A stretch of 64,000 bases of DNA from Mytilisepta virgata (lineage: Eukaryota > Mollusca > Bivalvia > Mytilida > Mytilidae): the NCBI GenBank assembly GCA_028015205.1, contig CM051517.1, forward strand, positions 41,303,135 to 41,367,134, in the 5' to 3' direction. Of the stretch, positions 23,839 to 36,660 are shown one piece after another. Both the position numbers and the translations under genes were made by a program. Each line of letters opens with the position of its first letter. Position 1 is the first letter of the stretch. Under the pieces are notes generated by a model. That model did no database searches. It saw only the letters and a program-made list of their open reading frames with translations, and was not told the origin of the DNA.

Positions 23839-24049
23839 CATTTACACGTAACAAGACAAGTCGTTTATATTTTTTCCTTGAACTAACAGCACATTCGTAT
23901 ACTCCAGCATCATTTACGTTTACATCTTTTATTACTAAATTCCATTCATTTTTGTCCGCTACTCTTCGTATAGAAATTCGTCCATCTGGACTATATACAA
24001 AATCCCCTATCGTAAGAGGATTGGGTTCGGACATTCGTCTCCATACTAC
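23839..24049 (-). CDS. Exon encoding the second half of the first Ig domain
   Basis: The acceptor CTTTATTACAG ends at 24050 and the donor GTTAGT starts at 23838. The exon enters in phase 0 and leaves in phase 1. It begins with the C-strand tryptophan (VVWRR), then LTIGDFVYSPDGRISI, NEWNLVIKDV and the F-strand signature DAGVYECAVS, and ends LVLLRVNG. The W-x5-D-x-G-x-Y-x-C pattern and the hallmark phrase LTIGDF..SPDGRISI resemble Dpr/zig-8-type first domains. Joined to the exon ending at 27962 it completes one V-type Ig domain, with 11 residues between the first cysteine and the tryptophan. Confidence 0.82.
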
Positions 24050-27000
24050 CTGTAATAAAGTATGATTGTTGGTTTAAGAAGCGGTGAATTATTTTAAGAA
24101 AGGGAAACCGGATGTGTAATTCGCATGAGAATATAACCTTTGTAATACTGAGATAATACAAAATCAACTGAATAATGATTTTATTGCGTTTGTCATCTGG
24201 GAGGTCACTGTAAGAGTCTTCCTTTGCAACAAAATACAAGTAAGTAAAAGGCTACACCTTGTCCATTTAATTATAGTTCGAGTTTTCCATGGTTTTCATT
24301 TATTCATTGACAGGATCAAAGTTTTTGTTCGACTTTTCTGGAAATCGGAGTTCGAGAAACCGGGGCTTTTTAAACAAGAAAATAAAGTTCAGTTCGATAA
24401 AAGCATTCGACAAGAAAAAAGTAACTCGATTTTGATAAATACTTCTTTGAAATAAGTTACAACTGGAGCTCAACAATGAGGCGCATAAATCTTATTGTTC
24501 AATTCAAATTCAAATCCTCTTGGTAGCCGTAAATGTCAAAATAATTATACTATAATAGCTTTGTAAAATAATGTCAATGGAATTCGATGACATTTAGCAA
24601 ATTTTATATAAAACAAACTGAATTTAACTGAAACATTTAATGCTCTAACAATGAACAAATCGTAAATAATGTTTTGAGTTACGTGTATATTCATAAAGGT
24701 TAAGTAAACAATTTGCATTATAAAAGACAACACAAACACATCCAAAATCTGATGTTACATGTTTTGTCTCTTAAAGAAATAGTCAAAATTACTTAAGGGA
24801 ATTCTAGCTTCTGTTATTGATCAGACATATTTTCTTGCATGATTATTTCCTTAAAACGGATAATTATCCTCTGGGAATTCATCTGTGATCGCAGACCAAA
24901 ATATTCAATGAAGCATGCTTTTCTCGGCATGGAGATGACATATTCTTATACTTCCCTACTGAGTATAAGGTTCTTCAACCGGAAAGGCAACTTATTAATT
25001 TTACACCTATCTGAATTTCCCGTTGAAAATTTAATAATGGTATATTGCCGATCACGATCTGAGGCGATACTTTTACTGATTGCATTACAAAATCATTCTT
25101 CTGATACATCATTTACTAGACGTGAACGGTAGGGGTTTTTCGTGTTATATAACGGTCGAAATTTCGTACAACACTGTTAAGATAATAAAAATAAACATTT
25201 ACAAGCTTACGTCGTATGTTACAGTCTTTTGACACTACAATACAATGTTGTATTGAATAAAAATGAAAGCTAAATATATTTGAACTGGTGTGACAAAGTA
25301 CAGACTAAGAAACACTGATGCAAATACAAATGTATATGTTTATTTATAAAAGTTTTAATCGGTAGATATACAATGTATGTTGACGCAGTCTATTGTCATA
25401 TTGGTTCTCAAATTGTTTTTACTTAACCCAGATACAGAGCTGTCCCTATATTTATGTCAGTAGGGTTTAACATATGGCGATCCTTGAGCGGACATAGACC
25501 ACATGCAGTGGTTTTATGGTACATAATGAACAGTTCAATAGTATTTCGTGTTTACGAAATGTATACTATTTTTCTTGTATATTTCACCTCTATTACTGAT
25601 AGAAATAATAATGTAACTATTTGGCTGTAATGTGACAATTTCCATGTAACGTTTTCGTAAATTAAACGGCCTTCCTAAATAAGTTAAAGTTTTCAGATTT
25701 GTTTTGTTTACACGTATTTAGAATTCTGTCAGTTAATTTGTTTAAAAATCTGTACCTTAACATCGCAGCTGCGCTGATCAGACAGTGACACCTTTTTTGC
25801 AATAAATATATTAAAATGTTCCATCCTAGTAAACGGAGACAGTCGTTACCATACTGGATAAATGATTACTTCAGCAGATCAATACTGTAAAACTAGTTGC
25901 TCCAATCGTTTAATGATTATTTTATTACCAAATATTAGCGGATTACGAAGGGAAACACGACTATAAATTACAATTACAGAACCTTCAGCGATGACACTGG
26001 TTTACCATTATTGAATTTGAAATTATTGATAGTCTATTAAATCAAATCAAATATTGATACTCATCAAATCTAATCACAAACACGCTCTTGATTGTATACG
26101 AAATTTCATTAAAAGCTTGTTCAATTTATCAGCAGCCTAATTTGAATTGATTTCAAGGAAATAAGAGTCCTGTTAAACAGATTATAACATATTTGTTAAG
26201 GCAAACTTAGTATTCTAGAGCTATGTCACTGTGAATGATATTTTCCTGATATTTAGATCTTTGTTTCCATTAATGACTTTTATGCTTGGTGATTACCCAT
26301 TCCAACGGAATGGAGAGTTTTCCATGCAATAGAACAGGAAAATAAATCTAATTACATTTCAATTTAAATCGCTGTTAATTTATTTATTTTCTCGTAACAG
26401 TACACGAAATTAAATTCTTCTAATGCATCACGGTCCTGCTAATTATTTTCACTACATAAAACAATTACCGCTAAAATTTTCAATGAATATTCATCACAAA
26501 TATGAAAATCTTATGTTACTTCATAAACCAAGATGCTGTACCTAATACTATGTACTTACAGCAAAGCTGATAATTTAAATTTGGAATTATGAACTTCCCT
26601 TTCTTAGTAATATCATCATTTAATGACGAACTATCATTATAGCATAAAATATAACACACAAGACTGCTACGGCGTTCCATATATCTCACAGCGCTAGCTG
26701 ATTTATAAATGTCTTTCATATGATATGTACGGGGATTTTTCAAAAGTCCGGGAATACAAATACATGTACTTTTTGGAAAGGATTATATTAGGTTTCGTTA
26801 ATATCACAACGTAGTTATCTCGATTTGAATAACATGTACTAACTTTTTGTTGAACCAATGAAACTTTACAAAATGCTTCACTTCGGAACACATTATGTCA
26901 CTCCCGGTTATATAGGAATCCACACTGACAGAGCTTTAGTTTTTCGTGTCGTCTTTTTCTATTTATCTTTGGTTTTGTATTTCATTTCTATTCTTTTGGT

Positions 27001-27329
27001 TATATATTTATAGTATTTGTTCTGTTCTCAGGAATTATCATTGATATGGATTTGATATTGTCGACTTTCTACTCTATCTTATTGTCAGTCAAATCGGTAT
27101 GCCTTTGCCTATATATACTTCATATACAACACAGAATTTATCCTTGATCACATGTAGCCTCTTGTATATACTACATGTATCGTGTCACCAGACAATCCAA
27201 CTTATTTTTTCCTGATTACATAAGTGTAAAAAGCTTATGGTTGCATTAGTTTGCGGGTAATTTTGATCGGTTGAGTTTCATCGTGTCACTAAATCTGCTA
27301 TTGAACTCCAGTTTTCGAGAATACAACCA

Positions 27330-27400
27330 GCTCAGTTGCCAGTATGTCAGTACTAGCTATAAGATTGGCATTCAAGATTTTACTGTTATGAAATAAGACC
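27330..27400 (+). repeat. Fragment of the 18.7-19.2 kb dispersed repeat family
   Basis: CAGCTCAGTTGCCAGTAT followed by TCAGTACTAG and a TTTACTGTTA phrase matches the order seen near 18877-18945. Diverged and without other landmarks. Confidence 0.45.
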
Positions 27401-27604
27401 ATTTTTTTTTTTTTTGGAAAACTATAGTAGTATTACCAGCATGCAAAGCTCTGTAGCATTTTTCATAAAAAAAAACAAACTCTAAGAATAAAACTACTCT
27501 TGAGTCATACCGATCTAGTATCATTTACGAGTGATTTTACTCTAAGATATTTTATGAAAAGGGCTTCTGACCTTTGCATTTGAACCCGTTCAAACGTGAT
27601 ATTT

Positions 27605-27958
27605 TAATTTAATATAAAGGTACGGCTATCTCTAAGCTTGCGATTGCTTCTCTTTTTTCCTTGATCATAATCAATCTACTTGAATAAAAGCTAAATATGG
27701 GCAATCGCCATTTATTTGACATTGTATTATTTTATACAAGTTATCAATATCCATAACTCTAAAATACAAAGCCAAGATTTGAGGAAATACTTTTATTTTA
27801 ATTAGAAGACACGACTATAGCTAAGCTTGCGCTTCCTTGATCTAAATCGATCTACTCGAATAAAAGCTAAATATGTTCAATTCGGAACTAATTTGACGTT
27901 GTATCATACTATACAAATTACTAATATCCATACCTCTAAATTACAAAGCAAATATACT
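27605..27958 (+). repeat. Diverged tandem duplication of about 185 bp beside an Ig exon
   Basis: Two head-to-tail copies, about 27605-27778 and 27793-27958, share CTAAGCTTGCG, CTTGAATAAAAGCTAAATAT (one change), TTTGAC(A/G)TTGTAT and CAATATCCAT-type phrases. The second copy ends within a few bases of the 5' splice site of the first-domain exon, so the duplication sits at the start of that intron. Confidence 0.65.
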
Positions 27959-27961
27959 TAC

Positions 27962-28138
27962 AAATCGCGTCTGTAATCCTGTCACTGAACACAATAAAGT
28001 AGCAGTTGAGCCAGCAGGAAATGATACATTATTTTCTCTTGGTTCGAAAAAAGGAGCAGTCTGTACTGTCGAACCATCTACGTATAAGGCTAAAACAGAA
28101 ATACACATCAATATTTTACGAGGAAAATAAATGGACAT
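27962..28138 (-). CDS. Exon encoding a possible signal peptide and the first half of Ig domain 1
   Basis: The donor GTAAGT starts at 27961. The exon encodes STVQTAPFFEPR, an N-terminal Ig strand and the B-strand cysteine (TLLCSVTG), and leaves in phase 0 directly before the tryptophan-bearing exon at 24049. The ATG at 28138 would give a credible signal peptide: RK, then ILMCISVLALYV, with V-D-G before STVQ. The alternative is a 3' splice site, TATTTCTGTTTTAG, ending at 28090. It would make this a phase-1 exon from 28089 with the signal peptide further upstream. I slightly favour the ATG. The gene so far is signal, Ig1, hinge microexons, Ig2, which suits a two-Ig secreted or anchored neural adhesion protein. 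Confidence 0.65.
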
Positions 28139-31100
28139 ATTTTAGTCGCTTCAAAGATTGCATACAGGAATCCCGTTTCGATTTATTCCTGATGTATTAT
28201 GGAGTGTAATTTCATTTAACATAGGCGAAAATTTTGTTTTCGTTTCAATTCTTGGGAACTCTTAAAACATGACCCAGTAATGGAGTTTATCCTGTAGTAT
28301 GAAAAGGTTACATATTGACATTTACATGGTATCATCATTCTTTACAATTAAAGATTCTGTCTTAGCATTTCCAGTAAAATTCGATAGCATAATGGATACT
28401 TGAGATTTGTTTCTACATATATATTAATTTTAATAACTAGATTTATTTTTATCAATAAAACTTTTTTTCTCTAAAACTCAGCCGATTATAAACTTTATTG
28501 TGTAAAAATTGAATCACCAACCAGGAAACAACAAACGTTTGGATTAAACTACAACGCAAAAATTACAAAATCCAAACATAAAAAAGACTAGTCAGGATAA
28601 TAACTGTTATTTAGTTATTTTATAGCAACAGCATGTATAAAAAAATGAAATGGTTGGAAGTATTATAAAGTTATCTGCTTTATGATATTAATATAACGCT
28701 ACTGGAAGATTATTTCATCAAAGGGAATGTCACCATTAAATGTCAGTAGATGGGCTTAATAACAATTTATTTCCGCTACAACCTGCTGGTAGCCTTCGTG
28801 ATCTAATACCGTAATTCCACTTCATGGAATTAATTTCAATTTTAAATCAAAATGCACCTTATATAGTTATCACGATTAATGCAGTTATACTGAGAATCAA
28901 AAAGCTTTTTCTGTCGTAATCAGGATGCATGGTAAAACTAATTTTATTATTGTAATTACAAGTTTACCGTGATGGCAGTTGTAAAATTAATTATTGTTTT
29001 ATTTAATGAACAGAGAAATTAAAACCTGATATGATGGTCCAAATTTTATATTGTCCGTGGTTTTACTACTACATTTAAAAACACATGATAAACTTGGCTA
29101 TCAAGTGAAAGTTTGATTGTGACTCATGATAAAACCAGAGATTGGTATCATAATGTGGTTCCTACAGAGTATATACATGACAGAAAAAAACTCTAAGACT
29201 TGAAATCTTTGCATTCTACATGTATGATGTCCTACAAATACGGAAAGGAAACCTTTGTGAAGAGTGAGAGCTGCCTCATCCATATACAGAATCAGGCGTA
29301 TTCTCCAATAAAGCTGCAAATCGATAGCGGTTCAGGTACGATAACGGACACAATATTAAAACACCAATTTTGATATTGGTAAATTGAAAAAGTGTATCAA
29401 TTCGTGACATTCGAAAATTTCCGCAGTGATGCGATGGGTCTATCACAGACAAAACCCTGGCTTAGTAACTTTTAGGACAGCAATATTCCTCACACTAGGA
29501 AGTCATGGTATTTGTGCTCACAATGTTTTGCTGATATTTATTTCCAAAAAAAATGTATTTTCGATCCAAGGATTTTGAGGTTAATTCCGGGATGCGAATT
29601 GTATTAAACATATTTGGTGTTTGAGTTCATTTTTTAAAACCAGATCCGAGAAAATTTTATCATGTATGAATAGTTTGGTTCCGACATTATAATAAACTAT
29701 AACAGAAAAAACTTATGTATTTATGTTCCCAAAAGGAAGGCTAAAGCCTTTTCACAATTTTGACAAAACCTTTCCTGGCGAGAATCGTTAAATTTTTAGC
29801 TGGCATTAGTCATTATTATATATTTTAATGAGCTCTTGTCAAAGTCTGTTTCCTCGTTTAATATGATACATATAAAATATGTATATAGAAAATGACTTTG
29901 GTATTTAACTTATTATGTTTATGAATATATCATTGTTTTAAAGAGGAAGTCAAAATAAAATACCATTAATCAGCTTTAAACTCACTAGTCAAACAATATA
30001 AAATTTATATTAAAAAGATTAATATAATGCATATTTATACTTTATGGTCTTAAAGTAATTTAAAAAGCTCAGATTTTCTAGATCTTGTACTTATCGCAAT
30101 AAAACATAATGAAAACGTTCAATTTTGTAAAAGCAAGTCAATTGCGCTTGAAAAATCACATTTTATGAAATTAATGAATTTCTCCCTAAAGCACAGCTCT
30201 GTTTTTGTTTTTAATGGTTTTTTTTATCTTCATTGATTTGAATCTGTTCTACAATATTTGGATTAACTTTTTTCAGTGTTGAGGCAGAGCACTGTAATAA
30301 AATTAGTATAAGAGAGAGTGTGATAGGGATAAATCTATAAGATATTAATGTTTTAAAGAATGTCTTGGCCAAATTAAAGGTGGTCTCATAATATTATCTC
30401 TTTTTTCCGTTATCTTACCAGATATTAATTAGGAGATATATATTGTTTAATTACAATACCAACTACTGATATAAATAATTGCAAAACTGTGGAAAATAAA
30501 TGACATAAAAACGAAAAAATATTAATTGAAAAATTGATTGCATACAAGAAAATTGGTTGTTGAGTTACTTTTAAGACAAATCATATTTCGTGCTTTTGTC
30601 AAACGACAGCAACAATAACAACACAATTTTGAGGAGATGATACCTTACGGTCATATCAAAATAAGAAATTAATAGTGGATATGATAATTTAACATTTATC
30701 TGGTGGTTTATTGTAATAACGTAATTTTTATTTGAGCTGGTTTTCAACCTTAAAACGATTTAATGTCATTGTCTAGACTAATCTAGCATGTTTACGGTGT
30801 CTATAGGTCATCTTGTAAAATACGTGAAGAATATAATAAATACGTTAGTAAAAACAATTTGTATTTGGAACCGTTTATAAATAATAATATACAACTATTT
30901 TATAGAACGTTAAACACGAAAATAATATCCTGTTAGTCATGTTTAGTCATTTCTTCATGATCAGTATCCGGCTTGTTTAAATGAATATATGCAATATTAA
31001 TTCAGCACAACAATAATTTACAAATTAAATGTTATTTCAAGAATCAACGAATGTTTAGTTAATACTACATATTTAATAAGTTAAGAAAGAGATCAATTTA

Positions 31101-31540
31101 TTTCTGGAAGATATGGGAACGTTATTTATCATCATAATCAATACATTACTACAATGAAGTAGTGTGCATTACTAGTGCAGTCAGCTGAAAAGAGCACACA
31201 CGAGAGCAGTGTATGAAATGAAAAGCATACACAAGTGAACAAAATGTAACGTCATAAAATCCAGTATTCATGGTAATTCAAAATATTTACAGGTTTTAAG
31301 TTTATGTTCAAAATGTTTCTAAGGTAGTATAAACAATGTGTCAAATATTTATACCGTATATTTAGTCTGTTCCTCCTATAGTTATGGCTAAGAAGAACAC
31401 ATGAAATTTATTGGATGGAAGTACTATTCACTATTCAATTGTAAGGAATGATCAGATCCAATGATACCAAACGCTCAACTCTTAAGCTAGATACTGTGGT
31501 ACATTTCTGCTAATTAAATTCACATTTAGTAAAAGCAGTC
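28139..31540. other. Non-coding stretch, nothing recognised
   Basis: Very AT-rich, and probably upstream or intronic to the Ig gene. No exon with paired splice sites and a recognisable domain was found. Confidence 0.5.
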
Positions 31541-31915
31541 TCAATGGTCCAGTGCTATCCGGTTCGTTTTGAGTGCTGGAGACTGCAGGTTCGACCCCCC
31601 ACATACTAAACCCAAGACTTTAAATTGGTATTCGCTGCTTAAACCTTCCACTTAGCACGTGGCATTTATAAGTTAGAGCAAAGACTTATTAGCTCAGATT
31701 CAAAACAATGTGCCAGGGTTGTGTGACATGTCTTCCTATGGACATTTACCTCGTGAGCTGAAATGTTATAAATCCGGCTCAATATGTCGGTCTAATGTAG
31801 AGCAAGGTTCATATTTCTATCAGATCAACATGTTCGGGTGCTGATATGTACGTAATATGCATATAATATGCATATAATAATTGCCACGTTGACAATAACC
31901 ATATTAAATCAATAA
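31541..31915 (+). mobile_element. tRNA-derived SINE, diverged
   Basis: A-box-like TGGTCCAGTGCTATCCGG near 31544 and B-box GGTTCGACCCC at 31588-31598 form a tRNA-like head. The body shares ordered phrases with the SINE at 41033-41340: TTCGCTGCTT/TTTGCTGCTT, ACCTCGTGAGCT, ATCCG(G/A)C(T/A)CAAT, CGGTCT and GATATG. The tail ends in GCATATAAT repeats. Same family as that element, but older. Confidence 0.7.
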
Positions 31916-32484
31916 ACGAACGTATCATCTGGTTAACTTTTTAGCTTAGAGCATATTCACTTTTATCAATTAATTAAAAATTTACTCACAACGCTTAATA
32001 AGTTATTTTTAGGTTCCAAGATACAAGATTTATCAAACAACCCGAGGTAATAGATTTAAAACTGAAATATGAAAAATCTAGACATTGAAAGATCCATATC
32101 TTTTAGAAGGCAAGACATAGTTACAAACAATATATTTTGTTGCTAAACAAAGTAACGGTCGTCAATATTTACAATATAGCGTAGAGATATAACTTTCTAC
32201 ATTGCAGTATCTTTTAAAACCAATAATAACATTTCCGACGTTTTGTATTGAATGCTATAAAATCGATGAAAATGTGTCGACTTTTTGAAGGAACATAATA
32301 TTAATTCTCTTTAATCACTTGTTTTTTAACTACATAACTAATTTTTTAAAGTAAAGTTTTCATCTGATCGTGAAGTTGAATTTAAAAAATCTTGAGGTGA
32401 TATCGAATATTGCAGCTTTGAATTCATTTGGAAATATGACGGTTCTAGAAAAGCATTTTTTAAATGTTTTCAAATGAAATTCTT

Positions 32485-32680
32485 TGATACCAATTTTGAT
32501 GCACAAGATGTGCACATTTCGTCAATTTACGATTCATCAGTTTTGCTCAAGGCCTAAAATGTTGAAAACCAAAACAACAATCCAAAAGGTTGAAGAGCAA
32601 ATTTAAAAATACCAAAATTACCAAAAGGGGTAAAGCCAAAACCATCTATGCACGAGGGAGATACTCCAAAATAAACATAA
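32485..32680 (-). repeat. Dispersed repeat copy (same family as 18.7-19.2 kb), minus orientation
   Basis: The plus strand reads AATTCTTTGATACCAATTTT, GATGTGCACATTTCGTC, ACCAAAAGGGGTAAAGCC and CACGAGGGAGATACTCC. This is the exact reverse order and complement of the landmarks at 18770-19130. Confidence 0.75.
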
Positions 32681-33231
32681 CTTTTATAGCAGTGAACTTA
32701 GTGCCTGCATAGTTGTCTGTATTAAGAGTTTTATAAAGTTGAGAAGTTGAATAATCAGTTATTTTAAAAATATTTTACTGTAATTGCGCCATTAATTAAT
32801 AAAGTTTCTGCTCTGTTGTCTAGGTATACAGTTTAATTTAACTGATAACAAATTCTCCTTTCATGGAATATCAATAAAAGAAGAATGGTATTGTTATCAT
32901 ATCGGGATTAACATTTGAATCTCTTGGGAAATTTTTCAATCGTATCATCAGCATTTATTCCTTGATGGAAATATGATGAATGTTGCTGTTCAGCTATTAG
33001 ATTACGAAATGAACATTGCGAAAAATCAGGTCGAGGCTACAATCTTCGGTCTAAGGATTCGGATTTGTTTATATTCCCACTGTACAACGGACGCTAATCA
33101 TTTTGATTGAAAACTAACGGATAAGATCAAACGCCGCAGTTGTCATACGGCACAGAGGTGGTACTTTTGCATTTTTGTTTTAATTTCTTTACTTCTTAGA
33201 TATCCTTAGATTCCTTTTTCAATTCAGTAAT

Positions 33232-34170
33232 GAAAATAGTTGATATTCGTATTAAACCTTTTAAAGAACATTTTACTCCTAACAACCATAATAGCCCTAT
33301 TTCTCGTATCAAACATAAGCTAAAAGAACTCGGAAAGGAATTTGTTTTCATCCCAGCTGATAAGGCTGTCAATAATATCATTATTGTTTGACTTAATTTT
33401 TATATTGAGGTTCTACAAAAGAAAATAAAAAAATTCACCTACATCCCAAATGACTCAATTTTCGGAAAATGACATCGTTAATACACATAAACTTATTGCT
33501 ACCTCGTTACAGGCAGAACCGAATAACACGAAAGTTCCAACTATGTACTGGCTTCCGAAGCTGCAGAAAACACCTTACAAATATAGATTTATTTCGTCTT
33601 CAAGCCATTGTTCCACCACTAAACTGTCTATTCTACTTACCCGTATACTTGGTACAATCAAAAACCTGGTAATAAATTTTTCAAATATGGTATACGAAAA
33701 TACTAGTATTCATTACTTTTGGAGTGTGAAAAATTCGTTGGAATTACTTGATAAATTACATGCTCATATTGGTGATTTAGAATCTGTTGAAAATTTTGAT
33801 TTTTATACACTAAATAGCACTTTGCCTCATAATCTCATTAAGAAAAAATTCACATACCTAATTAAATGTGAATATATATGTTCAAACTCTTTAAGTCATT
33901 TTTTAGAAACGATAACTACACTTGAATTTTTACTAGATAACATTTTTGTTGCTATGGAGATTCCTATTGGGACTAACCGTGGACCTGTCTCCGTGTTGTT
34001 ACAAATCACAATTTATATCTAAAATCAGCAAAGACCCAACGAAATAACACTTGATACACAAATTTAATAACAATTTTAGATATTTGGACATCCATATTTT
34101 GGCTATCAATAATGACGATTTTAGTACGTACACTAAAATTTATTTTTCATGTTGAACATACTTTAAATAA
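33232..34170 (+). pseudogene. Decayed Penelope-like reverse transcriptase
   Basis: Three frame-disrupted pieces of one reverse transcriptase are visible. The first (from 33232) reads KLKELGKEFVFIPADKA and then hits TGA at 33388-33390. A second stop and a frame change lead into an open piece from 33450 (190 codons). That piece carries MYWLPKLQKTPYKYRFIS, a typical finger motif, and IPIGTNRGP near its end. After the stop at 34022 a short remnant, YLDIHILAINNDDF, is recognisable. The segment that should hold the catalytic YIDD is gone. I assign it to the Penelope-like group from the LPKL...RFI and ADKA phrases. A different RT family is possible, but inactivity is clear. Confidence 0.7.
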
Positions 34171-36355
34171 AGCTACTACTAACAATGAACATCTTTTGAA
34201 AAATCAATTCTTAATTGAAAAGAATTCAAATAGTGAAAATGTTTTGCTGATTCTATTGTATAACTTATTTATTTGTTAAATCTTTATCTTATAAATAAAG
34301 GTAATATATTCAGTAGAAAAAAGATATATGGTTGTCAGTTTCTGGGGTTTAATAATTATTTATTTCCCCTTTCTACCTGCTGTTAATACTTTCAATTTAG
34401 TACATTAATTCCATTTAATGTTTTAAAGATACATGTAATAAAACGGACGTTCTATTGTAATTGTGTTAAATGCAATGTGTAAGAAAAGGATAAGCTGTGA
34501 TTGAATAATACGCAGCCAATGGAATGTCCTACATTTTCTGTATTTTAAAAATAAAAATTATAATTTTAAATTTATTTAAATTCTTCAGTATCCTATTTTT
34601 GTTAATATATTGATTCAATGTTAAGGTATATGTGTACATCGTTATACATCTTTAATCTAATATATATATGTACATCTTAAAATCGAAGCCACAAAAATAT
34701 TTTATCAATAAGTCAGAGGCATTTGACACAACTCTAAAAGCTGATTTTAACAACAGTAAAACTAGACAAAGTTATTTCACAATATTTATTGTGGTATTTT
34801 TGTCCTGACACAGAATAATAATTATATACAGAAACTCTTTCATTAACTGCAGGATAGCCAGTGTACATTTATGTTTACGTTAGAACAAATGAACCTGTGG
34901 CTACGGTGTATAATTTCTGTTCTATTTCGTGAAAAAAATAGAACTGTTAATTACAGTATTTTACAATATAAATATATTTAGGACAAGATAAATTTCATTT
35001 ACAAATGTTTCGGTTTTAATGCTGCTGATGAGAGGTAACTCCTTGAAATGCGTCGTATACAGCATAGTATAAATTTACTATATCCAATATCAGTATCTTT
35101 GGATTGTTATTTTATAAGTTCCAAACCGATTGTATTACAGTCATGACAGTGTATAAAAGCTTACATTGAATACTTCTTGCAGCATGTAATAAATTTTTTA
35201 CCAGATGAAAAAATAAACAAATTGTAGTTTTCTGGATGTGTCTTTTTGATTGACCAAATTGAAATCTTTAAACTGCACTTGAATCATCTTCTACAATAAC
35301 GGGGAATACGAATCTATTCAAGCCTACAAAGCCTTATGTGAGTTTTAATAATTCAAATACTTCATTAATACTTACCACTTAAAGATGACAGGATTAGAAT
35401 TGCTGACAAGATATAGTATTCCAATGATATTAGGTTTGATATTTCATTAAGTTGTGCATTAGAAACCATTATTTATATCTGTAGGCACTGTCATTGGTAA
35501 TCCTGAAACGATATCAAATTTATTAATGTATCTGTTATATAAGTTAACGGATACGGACAATTCTTTTTAAAAATAAGAATCCTGCTGACAGGTTTTGTTG
35601 TCGTTCTCCATTTTTTATCATCCGTTTTGAATAATTCATACAAATCCATTTGACTAATGTACACACTTTCGCTTTGAATGATCCATGACATGATTCTCTT
35701 TCGTTTACGATCTTTTCTTAAAGAATAACTAAATTAGTCGATATATTAGTCCTAAGTGGACATATTATTATTCTGAAACCACCCTTCTAAAAAGACAGAA
35801 AACAGATAAGATTGAAGGATGTGAATATTGGAAAAGTAATACCCAGGGACCACTTCTAGTAAAGATGAATATATATAGACATATAAAAGTTACAATACAC
35901 CCATATTTATATAATTATTTGTATTAGTTCTATATTCTGTAAATGACAAGTAAGATATATAATACCAGTTTACAGTTGCTCTGAGGGATCCAACTGAGTT
36001 GTTGATTACAAACTAAAGTTATATTGACATAGGGAATAATAAACCTTCAGCTACAATAGTACCTTATTTTGACATATTTTGATTAGAAAATGTCGATCCA
36101 ATACTTTGACTTATTTCTGTAGATGTTTTGTTTGCTTGTCAAGACTATATTGCCCAATTTCAAAAAGCAAACCACAGTGCATGTATAGAGGAAAAGTCAA
36201 AGGTCACATAAAATTGCCCGTATTCTACCATATCTGAAATATTTCTGGTATTATGAAGACGAATATCAATTAAAATGTCTGGATGCAATGAAAAAAGGCA
36301 ATGATTTTAAAACCAGTGTTTATAATTAAAACGAAAGTTGCTATTACATGTGTAT
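34171..36355. other. Non-coding stretch, nothing recognised
   Basis: AT-rich, with no supported gene. It may contain further eroded retroelement sequence downstream of the reverse transcriptase remnant, but nothing could be aligned by eye. Confidence 0.45.
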
Positions 36356-36660
36356 GTTATAGCGAGCGCAGCGAGCGCTATGGGATCATATGGGTCATTT
36401 AAAAAAGTATTTGTTTAATGGGGGCAGCCATTATGCAATCAGAAGTGAATTTGTTTGTTAAAGCGAATATGGCCATATTGTGCTACATACTAAGGCTAGA
36501 AAAAGTTTCGTTCGCCGGAAACGGATGTAAGTAAAGTAAGGGCACTAACTTGTTTCAAATTATAATTTTAGAGTCAGAATCGTGATACAGAAATGAGTTT
36601 CTGGAAAGGCTATTGCTGTGCTCGCATCACTGGCCACGCCAACAGCATATTACTGAAAGT
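36356..36660 (+). repeat. Dispersed repeat copy, plus orientation
   Basis: Begins with the palindrome AGCGAGCGCAGCGAGCGCT and ends after GCCAACAGCATATTACTGA. The right half matches the minus strand of about 20000-20160. An eroded GCGCAGCGGACGC at about 20225, read in the same orientation, marks the other end of that copy. Confidence 0.65.

Noticed and set aside
33196..33381. 61-codon minus-strand frame
   Set aside because: Antisense shadow of the Penelope-like remnant.
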